Positions 1 to 7,688 of a DNA stretch of 64,000 nt are shown piece after piece. The DNA comes from G11 sp947167445. Its GTDB lineage: Bacteria > Bacillota > Clostridia > Lachnospirales > Lachnospiraceae. Below the pieces are notes generated by a model. The model saw only the letters and a list, made by a program, of their open reading frames with translations. It did not search any database and was not told where the DNA came from. Location: the NCBI GenBank assembly GCA_947167445.1, contig CAMVID010000011.1, positions 32,339-96,338 of the forward strand, written 5' to 3'. Positions within the stretch are counted from its first letter, which is position 1; each line of letters begins with the position of its first letter. A program made the position numbers and the translations under genes.

Positions 1-916
1 ATCTGTAATGCTCAGGAGATAAAACTATTATCTCTTTTCCTGTGCAGTCTATTACCCTTAATTCATCATTCTTAGGGTTCAGGGTCCATCCAAGATCCTT
101 CCACAGATACTTCTTAAAACCCTTTTTCAAATCTATCAAAATCCGGGAATCACACAGGAAATCCTTCTTGCACAAAAATTTCCCAAGCCCGTAGGGTGAG
201 ATATATCCTATGGAGAGGCGCAAATCCTTCTTCCCTGAGCACTCGCTGAAAAGGGCATAACAATCACCCTTTTTGCTTTTGTCTGTCAGTCGGCCTGCTT
301 CCGACTTCATGGAAAGGAATCTGGAATAAACTCCGGTCCATTCTCCTGTTTTTCTTCCACAGATTATCGCTTTTTCAAAGACATCATATGCCTTGTACTC
401 AAGCCCCGCTATATTGGAAATTATTTCCAAAAGCAAGTGAGTAAACTCCGGAGTAATCTCATCAGCATAAAAGCTGTGATTCCAGCCTTCAAAGATTAAT
501 TCGAAAGCCCTTGCCGTCTTGTATTTAGACGTTTTAAGGGACATAAGTTCACCCATTTGGGAAAAGAATGTGAGCATGATTCGCTGTCTTTCGGACAGGT
601 TGTCATTCTCAGATTCCCTCCAAAATGATGTAAAGGGATTGTTTTCTTTTGCCTCATCAGAGAAGGGAGGAAAAAGATTCTCCTCTTCATAGGTCTCAGG
701 CTCTTCTTCCGATGACTCCCGAATGTCTTTTTCTTCTGCTACTGTTTTCAGATCAGCCTGACTTATGGCTGCCTTGTAACACCTTCTCAGCTCCTGAAAT
801 TCTTCAGGGTGCTCCGAAGGGTGATATTTCTTGGCAGCCTCTGCATATGCTGCCTTAATTGCGTTTTTGTCGGTGGTGGGCTCTATCTCAAGCCACTGCC
901 AGATTGATTTTGCCAT
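1..916 (-). CDS. Partial J-domain-like protein, C-terminus beyond window
   Basis: I read an uninterrupted frame of 305 codons from ATG at 916 to the window edge. The first 45 or so residues resemble a divergent J domain: IWQWLEIEPTTDKNAIKAAY, then KKYHPSEHPEEFQELRRCY. The DnaJ signature HPD is HPS here, so stimulation of Hsp70 (DnaK) ATPase is doubtful. An acidic stretch follows at about 65-85, and the rest (about 90-305) resembles nothing I recognise. No membrane segment is visible. The start is supported by GGGGAG seven bases upstream. The PAP2 gene ends 35 bases before it on the same strand, so the two may share a transcript. The fold call is fairly safe; the function is unknown. Confidence 0.7.
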   Translation of the reverse strand, partial: MAKSIWQWLEIEPTTDKNAIKAAYAEAAKKYHPSEHPEEFQELRRCYKAAISQADLKTVAEEKDIRESSEEEPETYEEENLFPPFSDEAKENNPFTSFWRESENDNLSERQRIMLTFFSQMGELMSLKTSKYKTARAFELIFEGWNHSFYADEITPEFTHLLLEIISNIAGLEYKAYDVFEKAIICGRKTGEWTGVYSRFLSMKSEAGRLTDKSKKGDCYALFSECSGKKDLRLSIGYISPYGLGKFLCKKDFLCDSRILIDLKKGFKKYLWKDLGWTLNPKNDELRVIDCTGKEIIVLSPEHYR

Positions 917-951
917 TTTTACTCCCCTGCCCCATATTAATTATTTATTCG

Positions 952-1620
952 TCAGCCAAAAGATTTTGCAAAGAAACCCTTCAAGGTCATGTACAGAGAT
1001 ATAAGTGCAGCACCAAGAATCATTCCTGCCACAATATCCGTAAACCAGTGAACGCCACAGATAAGTCGTCCCACAACTGTAAGGGCAATAATTAATCCAA
1101 GAACAATCTTAATAATCATTGATGTCTTGATGTCCTTAATTCTGTTTGTCACCTCAATAATGGCTGTTCCAAGAACCACAATAATAAGCATTGTGTGGGA
1201 TGAAGGGAATGATGCTTCAAGGCCTTCCTCCACATCCTGGATAATAGGACGATAGTTGATTACAAGTTTCTCAAAGAGAGCATAGAAAACTATTGTTGCC
1301 ACATAGGTTGCTCCAAGAGCATATATGTCGGATTCAACTGCCTTAAGGCTCTTGCCCCTAATAAGCTGCATAAGACCGATAACACCGAAGAATGCCGCCA
1401 CAAGGATTGCAACGATTCCGAAAACTTCCGTTAATTTGTACCAGAATTCATGTATTCCAATGGCATCTCTTACCGCACCGTTAACTGCAGCGAAGCCAAC
1501 CTTGCTTCCTTCAGGTCCGATAGCTGCCACATCTACAGTCTTCACAAGGATTGTGAAGATGATAAATACAACAAATAAAAGTGCTGTATATATTGCGTTT
1601 AGTTTTGTTTCTCTGTTCAT
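952..1620 (-). CDS. PAP2-family membrane phosphatase
   Basis: This 222-residue integral membrane protein belongs to the PAP2 (type 2 phosphatidic acid phosphatase) superfamily, whose members remove phosphate from lipid phosphates such as phosphatidate or undecaprenyl pyrophosphate on the outer membrane face. The three signature blocks are present: KLVINYRPI, then FPSSHTM (PSGH motif with Ser for Gly), then GRLICGVHWFTD with the catalytic His and supporting Asp. About six hydrophobic segments are visible. The frame is open further upstream into repeat DNA, but ATG at 1620 (MNRETKL) has AAAGGCGG eight bases before it and is the credible start. The upstream region carries a decamer array and hairpin repeats. 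Substrate cannot be told from sequence. Confidence 0.8.
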   Translation of the reverse strand: MNRETKLNAIYTALLFVVFIIFTILVKTVDVAAIGPEGSKVGFAAVNGAVRDAIGIHEFWYKLTEVFGIVAILVAAFFGVIGLMQLIRGKSLKAVESDIYALGATYVATIVFYALFEKLVINYRPIIQDVEEGLEASFPSSHTMLIIVVLGTAIIEVTNRIKDIKTSMIIKIVLGLIIALTVVGRLICGVHWFTDIVAGMILGAALISLYMTLKGFFAKSFG

Positions 1621-1666
1621 ATAATAACCGCCTTTTAATCGTTTTTGCGGGATTTTTATCCCACAA

Positions 1667-1806
1667 AATATAATACAATATAATTCAATATAATTGAATA
1701 TAATCCAATATAATCGAATATAAAACAATATAATTCAATATAATTCAATATAATTGGGGTTCGAAAAATATAATTCAATATAAAACAATATAATTTGATA
1801 TAGAAA
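1667..1806. repeat. Array of 14 phased decamers, consensus AATATAATTC
   Basis: Fourteen consecutive 10-base units in exact register. Twelve begin AATATAA and ten contain a perfect TATAAT on the plus strand. Only the unit at 1757 (GGGTTCGAAA) departs completely, and the 10-base phase is kept across it. The final unit, GATATAGAAA, abuts the first hairpin repeat. The period is close to one helical turn, so intrinsic curvature or stacked protein sites on one face are plausible. It lies in the upstream region of the PAP2 gene. Confidence 0.9.
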
Positions 1807-1970
1807 GCAACGGAAATCGAAAAAAAGCAAATCCCGTTGCTCAAAAAGCTTTAAAAAGGTAATCTTGGGCATCGGGAATTGAAAAGCAGGACAATCCCGT
1901 TGCCCACAAGATCATAAAAAGGCAATTTCAGGCATCGAGAATTGAAATACAGCAAATCCCGATTCCAAAA
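1807..1970. repeat. Three tandem hairpin repeats of about 61-63 bases
   Basis: Three imperfect copies begin at 1807, 1868 and 1931; the last is incomplete. Each holds an inverted repeat of the form GCAACGGGATT...AATCCCGTTGC around a 15-20 base A-rich loop (hairpins 1807-1840, 1868-1904, 1931-1966). Copies 1 and 2 are followed by an ATAAAAAGG-like tail. Read on the minus strand, copies 2 and 3 are followed about ten bases later by CCTTTTT, which could make them weak successive terminators. Confidence 0.8.
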
Positions 1971-2000
1971 GACCTCCAAGGGCGAAAGCCCGAGGAGGTC
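1967..2000 (-). terminator. Rho-independent terminator after galM
   Basis: A GACCTCC/GGAGGTC stem with an inner GGGC/GCCC stem and GAAA-type loop, followed on the minus strand by TTTT. It begins 18 bases after the galM stop codon. Confidence 0.8.
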
Positions 2001-2018
2001 TTGGTAATCAGTGGAAAA

Positions 2019-2939
2019 CTATATACTCTCAAAAGAAAATCTGGCATATTTGTGATAATGCTCTCCTGCCTTAAGGGTAGCATTGGGGAAGTCGTCTCTG
2101 TTGGGAGAGTTGGGATAAAGACCGGGCTCAAATGCGAAGCCTTCGAATGCCTTGTACTCGCCGCTTAAGAACTTGCCGGTGTAGAACTGAACGCCGGGAG
2201 CATCAGCTTCAAGTGTCATCTTTACTCCGTCGTAGCTTACTTCACAAACCTTGTCGCCCTCACTCTTGTTAAGAACATAAGAATGATCGATGAAGCTCTT
2301 AATCTTTCTTGTCTTTCTGAAATCAAAGTACTCGTCAACAGGCTTAATCTCTGTAGGAATGCTCTCGTCATCTACAGCCACGTATTCATCAGCAAGGACC
2401 CTTGCCTCGTGATCTAAGATGCTGCCGCCACCGGCAAGGTTAAAATAAAGGTGAGTTGTGGGAGCATAAACCGTATCGGCATCGGTGTCGCCCTCAAAGT
2501 CAATCTTGAAAGCGTCATTCTCAACTGTATAAGTGAAAACAGCTGTTAAGTTTCCGGGATATCCGTTCTCGCCGTCGGGTGAGAAATAAGTGAACTTAAC
2601 TGCGTTGTCGCCAATCTCTTCTGCCTTAAAGGTTCTCTTGTCAAAAGCGTTAGGACCGCCGTGAAGCTGGTTCTTCCCTTCGTTGGCGGGAAGAATATAC
2701 TCCTTGCCGTTTAAGGTGAACTTTGCATCCTTGATTCTGTTGGCATATCTTCCAACGATTGCTCCGATGAATCCGTCACCGTTTAAATACTCATCTGCAG
2801 TCTTGTGGGTGAGGGCAAGTTCCTTACCCTTGAATTTGACGGAGATGCAGGTTGCACCCAGTGTTGTAACGGTTACTGCCAAATCACCCTTGGCAATTTC
2901 ATACTTGTCGTAGTTACCGAATTTTTCTTTTGTAATCAT
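2019..2939 (-). CDS. galM: Aldose 1-epimerase (galactose mutarotase)
   Basis: A 306-residue cytoplasmic enzyme that interconverts alpha and beta anomers of aldoses such as galactose, glucose and xylose. Family features visible: GRYANRI near 63-69, LPANEGKNQLHGG with His93, TTHLYFNLAGGG with His163 as likely catalytic acid, and FAFEPGLYPNSPN near the C-terminus supplying the catalytic Glu. Length is normal for the family. The ATG at 2939 has AGGGG upstream. It is transcribed alone, divergently from the tetR gene, with overlapping promoter regions and its own terminator. It could serve sugars liberated by the xylan genes in this window, but nothing ties it to them directly. Confidence 0.9.
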   Translation of the reverse strand: MITKEKFGNYDKYEIAKGDLAVTVTTLGATCISVKFKGKELALTHKTADEYLNGDGFIGAIVGRYANRIKDAKFTLNGKEYILPANEGKNQLHGGPNAFDKRTFKAEEIGDNAVKFTYFSPDGENGYPGNLTAVFTYTVENDAFKIDFEGDTDADTVYAPTTHLYFNLAGGGSILDHEARVLADEYVAVDDESIPTEIKPVDEYFDFRKTRKIKSFIDHSYVLNKSEGDKVCEVSYDGVKMTLEADAPGVQFYTGKFLSGEYKAFEGFAFEPGLYPNSPNRDDFPNATLKAGEHYHKYARFSFESI

Positions 2940-2962
2940 AAGCTACCCCTTTGAATTCTGAA

Positions 2963-3013
2963 TTGATGTTTACATCAAGAAATATTATAGCTTAAAAACA
3001 GGCTTGACAGCAA
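2963..3013 (-). promoter_or_regulatory. galM promoter and leader dyad
   Basis: On the minus strand, TTGCTG (3008-3013), 18 bases, then TATAAT (2984-2989). A perfect inverted repeat, TTGATGT/ACATCAA (2963-2978), lies just downstream of the -10 and could be an operator. The -35 overlaps that of the divergent tetR promoter. Confidence 0.6.
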
Positions 3014-3056
3014 CAGAATAATATTGTTAAATAACATTGTTACGTAACGTTGTTAT
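3004..3056 (+). promoter_or_regulatory. tetR promoter with autoregulatory operator
   Basis: TTGACA (3004-3009), 17 bases, TTAAAT (3027-3032). An imperfect dyad of 26 bases (3031-3056) with core AACATTGTTACGTAAC covers the -10 and start region. Its core matches the dyad ahead of the exporter genes at 3732-3752, so the adjacent TetR protein probably binds both. Confidence 0.7.
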
Positions 3057-3070
3057 CAAAAGGTGTGCCC

Positions 3071-3685
3071 ATGAAAGAAAACATAGAATACGAGAAAAGA
3101 GACTTATTATTGGAGGCTGCCAAAGCCGAATTCATGGAAAAGGGTTACAATAAAGCCTCTCTGAGAAGCATATGCGCCAAGGCCGGAGTGACAACGGGTG
3201 CTCTGTATTTCTTCTTTAACAGCAAAGATGATTTGTTCTCTGCTTTGGTGGATCAGCCTCTTAAGGAGCTTAAGAACCTGATCCTGGAGCACTTCAAAGA
3301 GGACGCTGTTTATATGTCATCCTTGAAATCGCTGGACGAACTTGATCTTAACCACGATAAGGATACCGAAAGGTTTGTAGACTGCATCTACAAAAACTAC
3401 GAAAGTTTTCTTTTGCTTCTGAATTCCTCAGAGAATACCATGTATGAAAATATCGTCAGTGAGTTTGTGGCTCTTTTAGAGAAACAGATACCTGTAATGC
3501 TTTCAAAGGCAAATGGTTATTCAATCGACGAATTCATGAGCCATTGGATGTCCCACATTACCATAGACGGTTATGTGAATGTCATAAAGCACGAGAGAAA
3601 CAAGGCCAAAGCATTGCCAAAGCTTCAGGAGATAACCAATTATCTTGTGAGAGGGTGGTTACTCCTGGTTCTGAAAGAGAAATAA
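3071..3685 (+). CDS. TetR/AcrR-family transcriptional repressor
   Basis: A 204-residue TetR-type regulator. The N-terminal helix-turn-helix is clear (SLRSICAKAGVTTGALYFFF followed by SKDDLF, about residues 28-53), and the C-terminal two thirds would be the ligand-binding and dimer domain. An in-frame TTG lies at 3050, but that would put the coding region inside the operator; ATG at 3071 (MKENIEY) with AAAGGTG upstream is preferred. It is followed by an ABC exporter on the same strand, with matching operator dyads before both transcription units. This suggests ligand-relieved repression of the exporter and of itself. The ligand is unknown, most likely a toxic compound or peptide. Confidence 0.85.
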   Translation: MKENIEYEKRDLLLEAAKAEFMEKGYNKASLRSICAKAGVTTGALYFFFNSKDDLFSALVDQPLKELKNLILEHFKEDAVYMSSLKSLDELDLNHDKDTERFVDCIYKNYESFLLLLNSSENTMYENIVSEFVALLEKQIPVMLSKANGYSIDEFMSHWMSHITIDGYVNVIKHERNKAKALPKLQEITNYLVRGWLLLVLKEK

Positions 3686-3731
3686 AAGCTATTACGCCGT
3701 CTGTTTAAAACAGGCGGCAAAAAAATAACAA

Positions 3732-3752
3732 TTACATAACATTGTTATGTAA
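3732..3752 (+). promoter_or_regulatory. TetR operator before exporter genes
   Basis: A 21-base dyad, palindromic except near its centre, with core TTACATAACATTGTTATG. It shares TAACATTGTTA followed by (C/T)GTAA with the dyad at 3031-3056 and lies 22 bases ahead of the ATPase start codon. Confidence 0.7.
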
Positions 3753-3774
3753 AATCAGGAAAGGTGAAACAGCT

Positions 3775-4476
3775 ATGTATCTTGAAATCAAAGATGTGAA
3801 AAAGAGTTACGGTCAGGACGGAAGTTACATTCAGGTCCTTAAGGGTGTTAACACCGGGGTTGAAAAAGGCCAGATGTGTGTCATACAGGGAACCTCCGGC
3901 TCGGGTAAATCCACACTGCTAAACTGTATCGGAGGCTTGGATACCATGGACTCCGGTTCCGTGAAGGTAGACGGGGAAGAAATTTTTGGTATGAAAAACA
4001 AAGCTCTCTCCAACTATCGCCGTGACAACCTGGGATTCATTTTCCAGTTCTATAACCTGGTTCCAAACCTCTCCGTAAGAGAAAACATTCAGGTCTGTGA
4101 GTACCTGACAAAGGACCCTCTTGATATGGATGAGCTCCTTGAAACACTCGGTCTGACCGAGCATCAAAACAAGTTCCCGTCTCAGTTATCCGGCGGACAA
4201 CAACAGCGCTGCGCTATAGCAAGAGCTCTTATCAAAAACCCGAAGCTTCTCCTTTGTGATGAACCTACGGGTGCTCTTGACTCAGCCACATCCAGAGATA
4301 TTTTGATTTTGCTTGAAAAGATTAATGAAAAATACGGAACAACCATGTTAATAGTCACTCACAACAACTCCATCAAAAACATGGTTCACAAGGTCATTTA
4401 TCTAAAGGACGGAATCGTGAAAAACGAGTATATGAACGAAACCAGAGTACCCGCGTGCGAACTGGAGGATCTGTAA
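3775..4476 (+). CDS. ABC exporter ATP-binding protein (MacB/LolD type)
   Basis: A 233-residue ATPase that powers the FtsX-type permease encoded next. Canonical motifs: Walker A GTSGSGKST (about 39-47), Q-loop FQFYNLVPNL, signature LSGGQQQR, Walker B LLLCDEPTGALD, and switch His in VTHNN. Length and the single-domain form match the MacB/LolD/BceA subfamily. ATG at 3775 has AGGAAAGGTG upstream; an in-frame earlier start at 3742 would lie inside the operator. The stop codon TAA overlaps the permease ATG by one base, indicating translational coupling. TetR control makes drug, bacteriocin or peptide export the likeliest role. Confidence 0.9.
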   Translation: MYLEIKDVKKSYGQDGSYIQVLKGVNTGVEKGQMCVIQGTSGSGKSTLLNCIGGLDTMDSGSVKVDGEEIFGMKNKALSNYRRDNLGFIFQFYNLVPNLSVRENIQVCEYLTKDPLDMDELLETLGLTEHQNKFPSQLSGGQQQRCAIARALIKNPKLLLCDEPTGALDSATSRDILILLEKINEKYGTTMLIVTHNNSIKNMVHKVIYLKDGIVKNEYMNETRVPACELEDL

Positions 4477-7046
4477 TGAACAGGATATTAAGAAAAAGGA
4501 TTCCCAGGGAGATAAAGAATAACTTCTTCAGATATCTGGCGTTATTTCTTATGATTGTGCTTTGCATGTACATAATTACTTCAATGGTGGATGCTGCGGA
4601 AATCGTTATTCAGGGAACGGAAAACAACCAAAAAGAAAGCAGGCTTGAGGACGGACAGATTACCGTGTTCTCAAAGTTTACAGATTCGCAGTTAAGTGAG
4701 ATTGCAGATAAAGGTGTAACCATAGAGCCCCACTTCAGCTTTGAAGTGACTCTTGAAGATGACTCGGTTCTTCGTGTATTTAAGAACCGCGAAAAGGTTG
4801 ACCTTGTAACCCTGGACCGGGGCCAACAGGCAGAATCTGATAACGAAATTGTTCTGGAGAAAAGATATTGCGAGGAGCATGAAATCAATGTTGACGACAC
4901 AGTTAAACTTGCAGGCAAAGCCTTTACTGTCACCGGCATCGGAAGCAGTGTGGATTACGATGCCCCTTTAAGGAAGTTTTCGGACACGGCAATTGACAGC
5001 AAGGTTTTCGGAACTGCCTTTGTTACTGAAGATAGTTATAACGATTTGAAATCCGGTGACGAAATCGGAACCGAAGACTTAACCTACGGCTTTATTCTTA
5101 ATGACGCCATGTCATCTGATGATTTCAAGCAAATGGTTAAGGATTTCGATTTTGATTATAAGGCAGTTGATGACCCATACTACCAGGAAATCCTTGCCGA
5201 CACTTACGGTAAGAAGGATGAAATAACAGATGGTATAAATGATCTTGTAGATGGCACAGACGAGTTAGTGGATGGTGTCAAAGAATTATATGACGGAACA
5301 AAGGAATTCAAAGAGGGACTTGAGCCATATAAGCCAATGTTGCCCGAAGCATACGAAGGCGCCAAAGAACTCTACGAGGGAGCCAAGGAATTAAGGGACG
5401 GTACTGACGAGTTAAAAGACGGCGTGGATGAATTAAAAGAAAAGTCCGACGAGATGCTTGATAAAGTATTCGACGAGTCACCGAATAACATTACCTCTTA
5501 TATCTTAAGAGCCGACAACATGAGAATCGGCGGTGCCGCCGGTGACATCGAAATCAATAAATCCGTGGGACTTCTGGCCGGCATAATCGTAATCATTCTT
5601 TTCGCTTACGTTTTATCCGTTTTCGTCATTCATCAGATAAGTAACGAAAGCAGTGTTATCGGCGCGTTATACGCCATGGGCGTTCGGAAAAAGGATTTAA
5701 TGAGGCATTATATCTTCCTCCCCACTCTGGTCTCCTTTATGGGCGGCCTTACCGGTGCGTTTATTGGTCTTAGCGGTTTCGGAAGCGGATGGCAAACCTC
5801 CGACTCCTATTCATACTATTCACTGCCGGAGTTTGACACTGTGATACCTGCGTATCTGATAATCTACGCGGTTATTATGCCTCCCATAGTTTCATTGATT
5901 GTTAATACCCTTGTAATCAACAAGAGTCTTTCAAGAACCGCCCTTTCTCTTATAAGAAACGAGCAAAAGGTAAGCAAGACCAAAGACATCCGACTGGGGA
6001 ACATGAAATTCATGCCCATGTTCAAAATCAGGCAGATGTTAAGAGAAAGAAGAACAGCTGTTACCGTAATGGCGGGAATGATAATCTGCCTCATGATTTT
6101 CATGATGGGATTCAACTGCTATACCCTCTGTGACAGCGTGGGAAAGCTGTCCGTGGAAGATACGAAATACGAATATCTCTACACCTTTAAGTACCCTACC
6201 AAGGAGGTTCCAAAGGGCGGTGAGGCCTGCTACGTAGAGACCCTCAAGAAGGAAATGTTCGGATATACTCTGGACATATCCGTAATGGGTATCGATGACC
6301 ACAATCCCTTCATTAATGCCAAGCCCATTAAGGGTAAAAACAAAATTATCGCCTCTGATGCTGTAACCACCAGATACAACCTTAGTGTAGGGGATAGCAT
6401 CATTCTTTCCGATACGGCTAATGATATGGACTACGCTTTTACCATAGAAGAAATCGTCCCCTATTCTGTGGGGCTTACGGTGTTTATGGATATCGACAGC
6501 ATGAGGGAGTTGTTCGGTGAAGAAGACGACTACTACAACGTGATTATGGCTGACCATAAGCTTGATATCGAGGAAGGAAGGCTGTACTCCACATCAACAA
6601 AGGCTGACGCCGAAAGGTCTTCCCATATTTTCGTGGATTTGATGAAGCCGTTATTTACAATGCTAATCTCCTGCTCGGCTGTGATTTTCTTCATAGTAAT
6701 GTACCTGATGACCTCGGTTATGATTGACAGGGGAAACTTTGGAATATCTTTGTTTAAGATTTTTGGTTTTAATTCAAGGGAAGTTAAGAGGCTCTACCTG
6801 GACGGAAACAGAACTGTGGTGGCTGTCGGAGCTCTTGTCGGAATTCCTCTGGCCAAGGTAATAATTGATAAAATCTTTCCGATTTTCATACCCAACGTGG
6901 CGTGTTGTGTTCACTTGGAATATAATTGGTATATGTACATCGTAATTTTTGCTGCAATCATGGTTCTCTATCAGATTATCAGCGTTGCGATTACAGGCAA
7001 GTTGAACAAGATAACGCCTGCAGAGGTTCTTAAGAATCGGGAATAA
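4476..7046 (+). CDS. FtsX-family ABC exporter permease with heptad insert
   Basis: An 856-residue permease with about eight membrane helices: one at about 18-38, three at about 365-480, one at about 528-548, and three at about 728-838. Two extracellular regions lie between them, as in duplicated FtsX/MacB-type permeases. The first extracellular region includes, at about 248-332, a striking charged repeat (DGTDELVDGVKELYDGTKEF and similar) whose DG/EL heptads predict a long coiled coil, like those of YhgE/Pip-type proteins. It is the partner of the ATPase just upstream (1-base overlap). Likely role: export or extraction of a hydrophobic or peptide compound. Substrate unknown. Confidence 0.85.
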   Translation: MNRILRKRIPREIKNNFFRYLALFLMIVLCMYIITSMVDAAEIVIQGTENNQKESRLEDGQITVFSKFTDSQLSEIADKGVTIEPHFSFEVTLEDDSVLRVFKNREKVDLVTLDRGQQAESDNEIVLEKRYCEEHEINVDDTVKLAGKAFTVTGIGSSVDYDAPLRKFSDTAIDSKVFGTAFVTEDSYNDLKSGDEIGTEDLTYGFILNDAMSSDDFKQMVKDFDFDYKAVDDPYYQEILADTYGKKDEITDGINDLVDGTDELVDGVKELYDGTKEFKEGLEPYKPMLPEAYEGAKELYEGAKELRDGTDELKDGVDELKEKSDEMLDKVFDESPNNITSYILRADNMRIGGAAGDIEINKSVGLLAGIIVIILFAYVLSVFVIHQISNESSVIGALYAMGVRKKDLMRHYIFLPTLVSFMGGLTGAFIGLSGFGSGWQTSDSYSYYSLPEFDTVIPAYLIIYAVIMPPIVSLIVNTLVINKSLSRTALSLIRNEQKVSKTKDIRLGNMKFMPMFKIRQMLRERRTAVTVMAGMIICLMIFMMGFNCYTLCDSVGKLSVEDTKYEYLYTFKYPTKEVPKGGEACYVETLKKEMFGYTLDISVMGIDDHNPFINAKPIKGKNKIIASDAVTTRYNLSVGDSIILSDTANDMDYAFTIEEIVPYSVGLTVFMDIDSMRELFGEEDDYYNVIMADHKLDIEEGRLYSTSTKADAERSSHIFVDLMKPLFTMLISCSAVIFFIVMYLMTSVMIDRGNFGISLFKIFGFNSREVKRLYLDGNRTVVAVGALVGIPLAKVIIDKIFPIFIPNVACCVHLEYNWYMYIVIFAAIMVLYQIISVAITGKLNKITPAEVLKNRE

Positions 7047-7048
7047 AC

Positions 7049-7687
7049 ATGACCAAAAAAGAAAAAGTACAAATCATTATTGAAAGATTAAAAAGAGAGT
7101 ACCCAAAAGCGGAGTGCTCTCTTAATTACGAAGATGCCTGGGTTTTGCTGGTGAGCGTAAGGCTTGCGGCTCAATGCACAGATGCCAGGGTTAACCAGAT
7201 TATGCCGGGGCTTCTTGATAAGTACCCGACTGTTGAAGCTCTTGCAGATGCCCCTGTGGATAAAATTGAGGAAATTGTCCGCCCCTGTGGACTGGGCAAC
7301 TCCAAAGCAAGGGACATCAAAGCCTGCATGACCATGCTTCGGGATGAGTATAACTCCATCGTCCCCGATACCATGGAGGAGCTTCTGAAACTCCCCGGAG
7401 TGGGAAGGAAAAGCGCCAACCTGGTTCTGGGTGATGTGTACGGGAAGCCTGCCATCGTCACAGATACCCACTGTATAAGGCTTTCCAACCGCCTTGGCCT
7501 TGTTAAAAATATCAAAGAACCCGGCAAGGTTGAAAAGGAGCTTTGGAAAATTGTTCCTCCCGAAGAAGGTAACGATTTATGTCATCGCTTCGTGCTTCAC
7601 GGAAGGGATGTGTGTACCGCAAGGACCAATCCCTACTGCGATAAGTGTGTCTTAAACGACATTTGTCCCTCAAGTACGGTCAAATAG
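7049..7687 (+). CDS. nth: Endonuclease III (DNA glycosylase/AP lyase)
   Basis: A 212-residue base-excision-repair enzyme that removes oxidised pyrimidines and nicks at the abasic site. The helix-hairpin-helix LPGVGRKSANLVL holds catalytic Lys121, and Asp139 lies in VTDTH, one residue offset from the E. coli enzyme. Four C-terminal cysteines (189, 197, 200, 206) would bind the [4Fe-4S] cluster, but the spacing is C-X7-C-X2-C-X5-C rather than the usual C-X6-C-X2-C-X5-C. It starts two bases after the exporter stop, so it may be co-transcribed with the efflux genes. It ends one base before the convergent lipoprotein gene's stop. Confidence 0.93.
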   Translation: MTKKEKVQIIIERLKREYPKAECSLNYEDAWVLLVSVRLAAQCTDARVNQIMPGLLDKYPTVEALADAPVDKIEEIVRPCGLGNSKARDIKACMTMLRDEYNSIVPDTMEELLKLPGVGRKSANLVLGDVYGKPAIVTDTHCIRLSNRLGLVKNIKEPGKVEKELWKIVPPEEGNDLCHRFVLHGRDVCTARTNPYCDKCVLNDICPSSTVK

Positions 7688-7688
7688 T

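Larger units (their letters stand above)
1621..2018. other. Long intergenic region between galM and the PAP2 gene
   Basis: About 400 bases without a gene. From the galM side it holds the galM terminator (1967-2000), three related hairpin repeats (1807-1970), a helically phased decamer array (1667-1806), and a 46-base leader with the PAP2 ribosome site. Short frames across it are repeat translations (rich in Ile, Tyr and Asn) and are not credible genes. Confidence 0.8.

Noticed and set aside
1667..1806. CRISPR-like array
   Set aside because: Units are 10 bases with no spacers and no cas genes; it is a simple phased repeat.
1656..1844. Minus-strand open frame of 62 codons over the decamer array
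   Set aside because: It is a translation of the repeat (Ile/Tyr/Asn/Leu periodic) with no ribosome site.
3696..3718. Hairpin after tetR as a terminator
   Set aside because: Stem GCCGTCTGTTT/AAACAGGCGGC is good but is followed by A residues on the plus strand, so no U run forms; a processing or structural role is possible.
6039..6557. 172-codon minus-strand open frame inside the exporter permease
   Set aside because: Lies fully within a well-supported plus-strand gene, lacks a ribosome site, and has no recognisable motifs.
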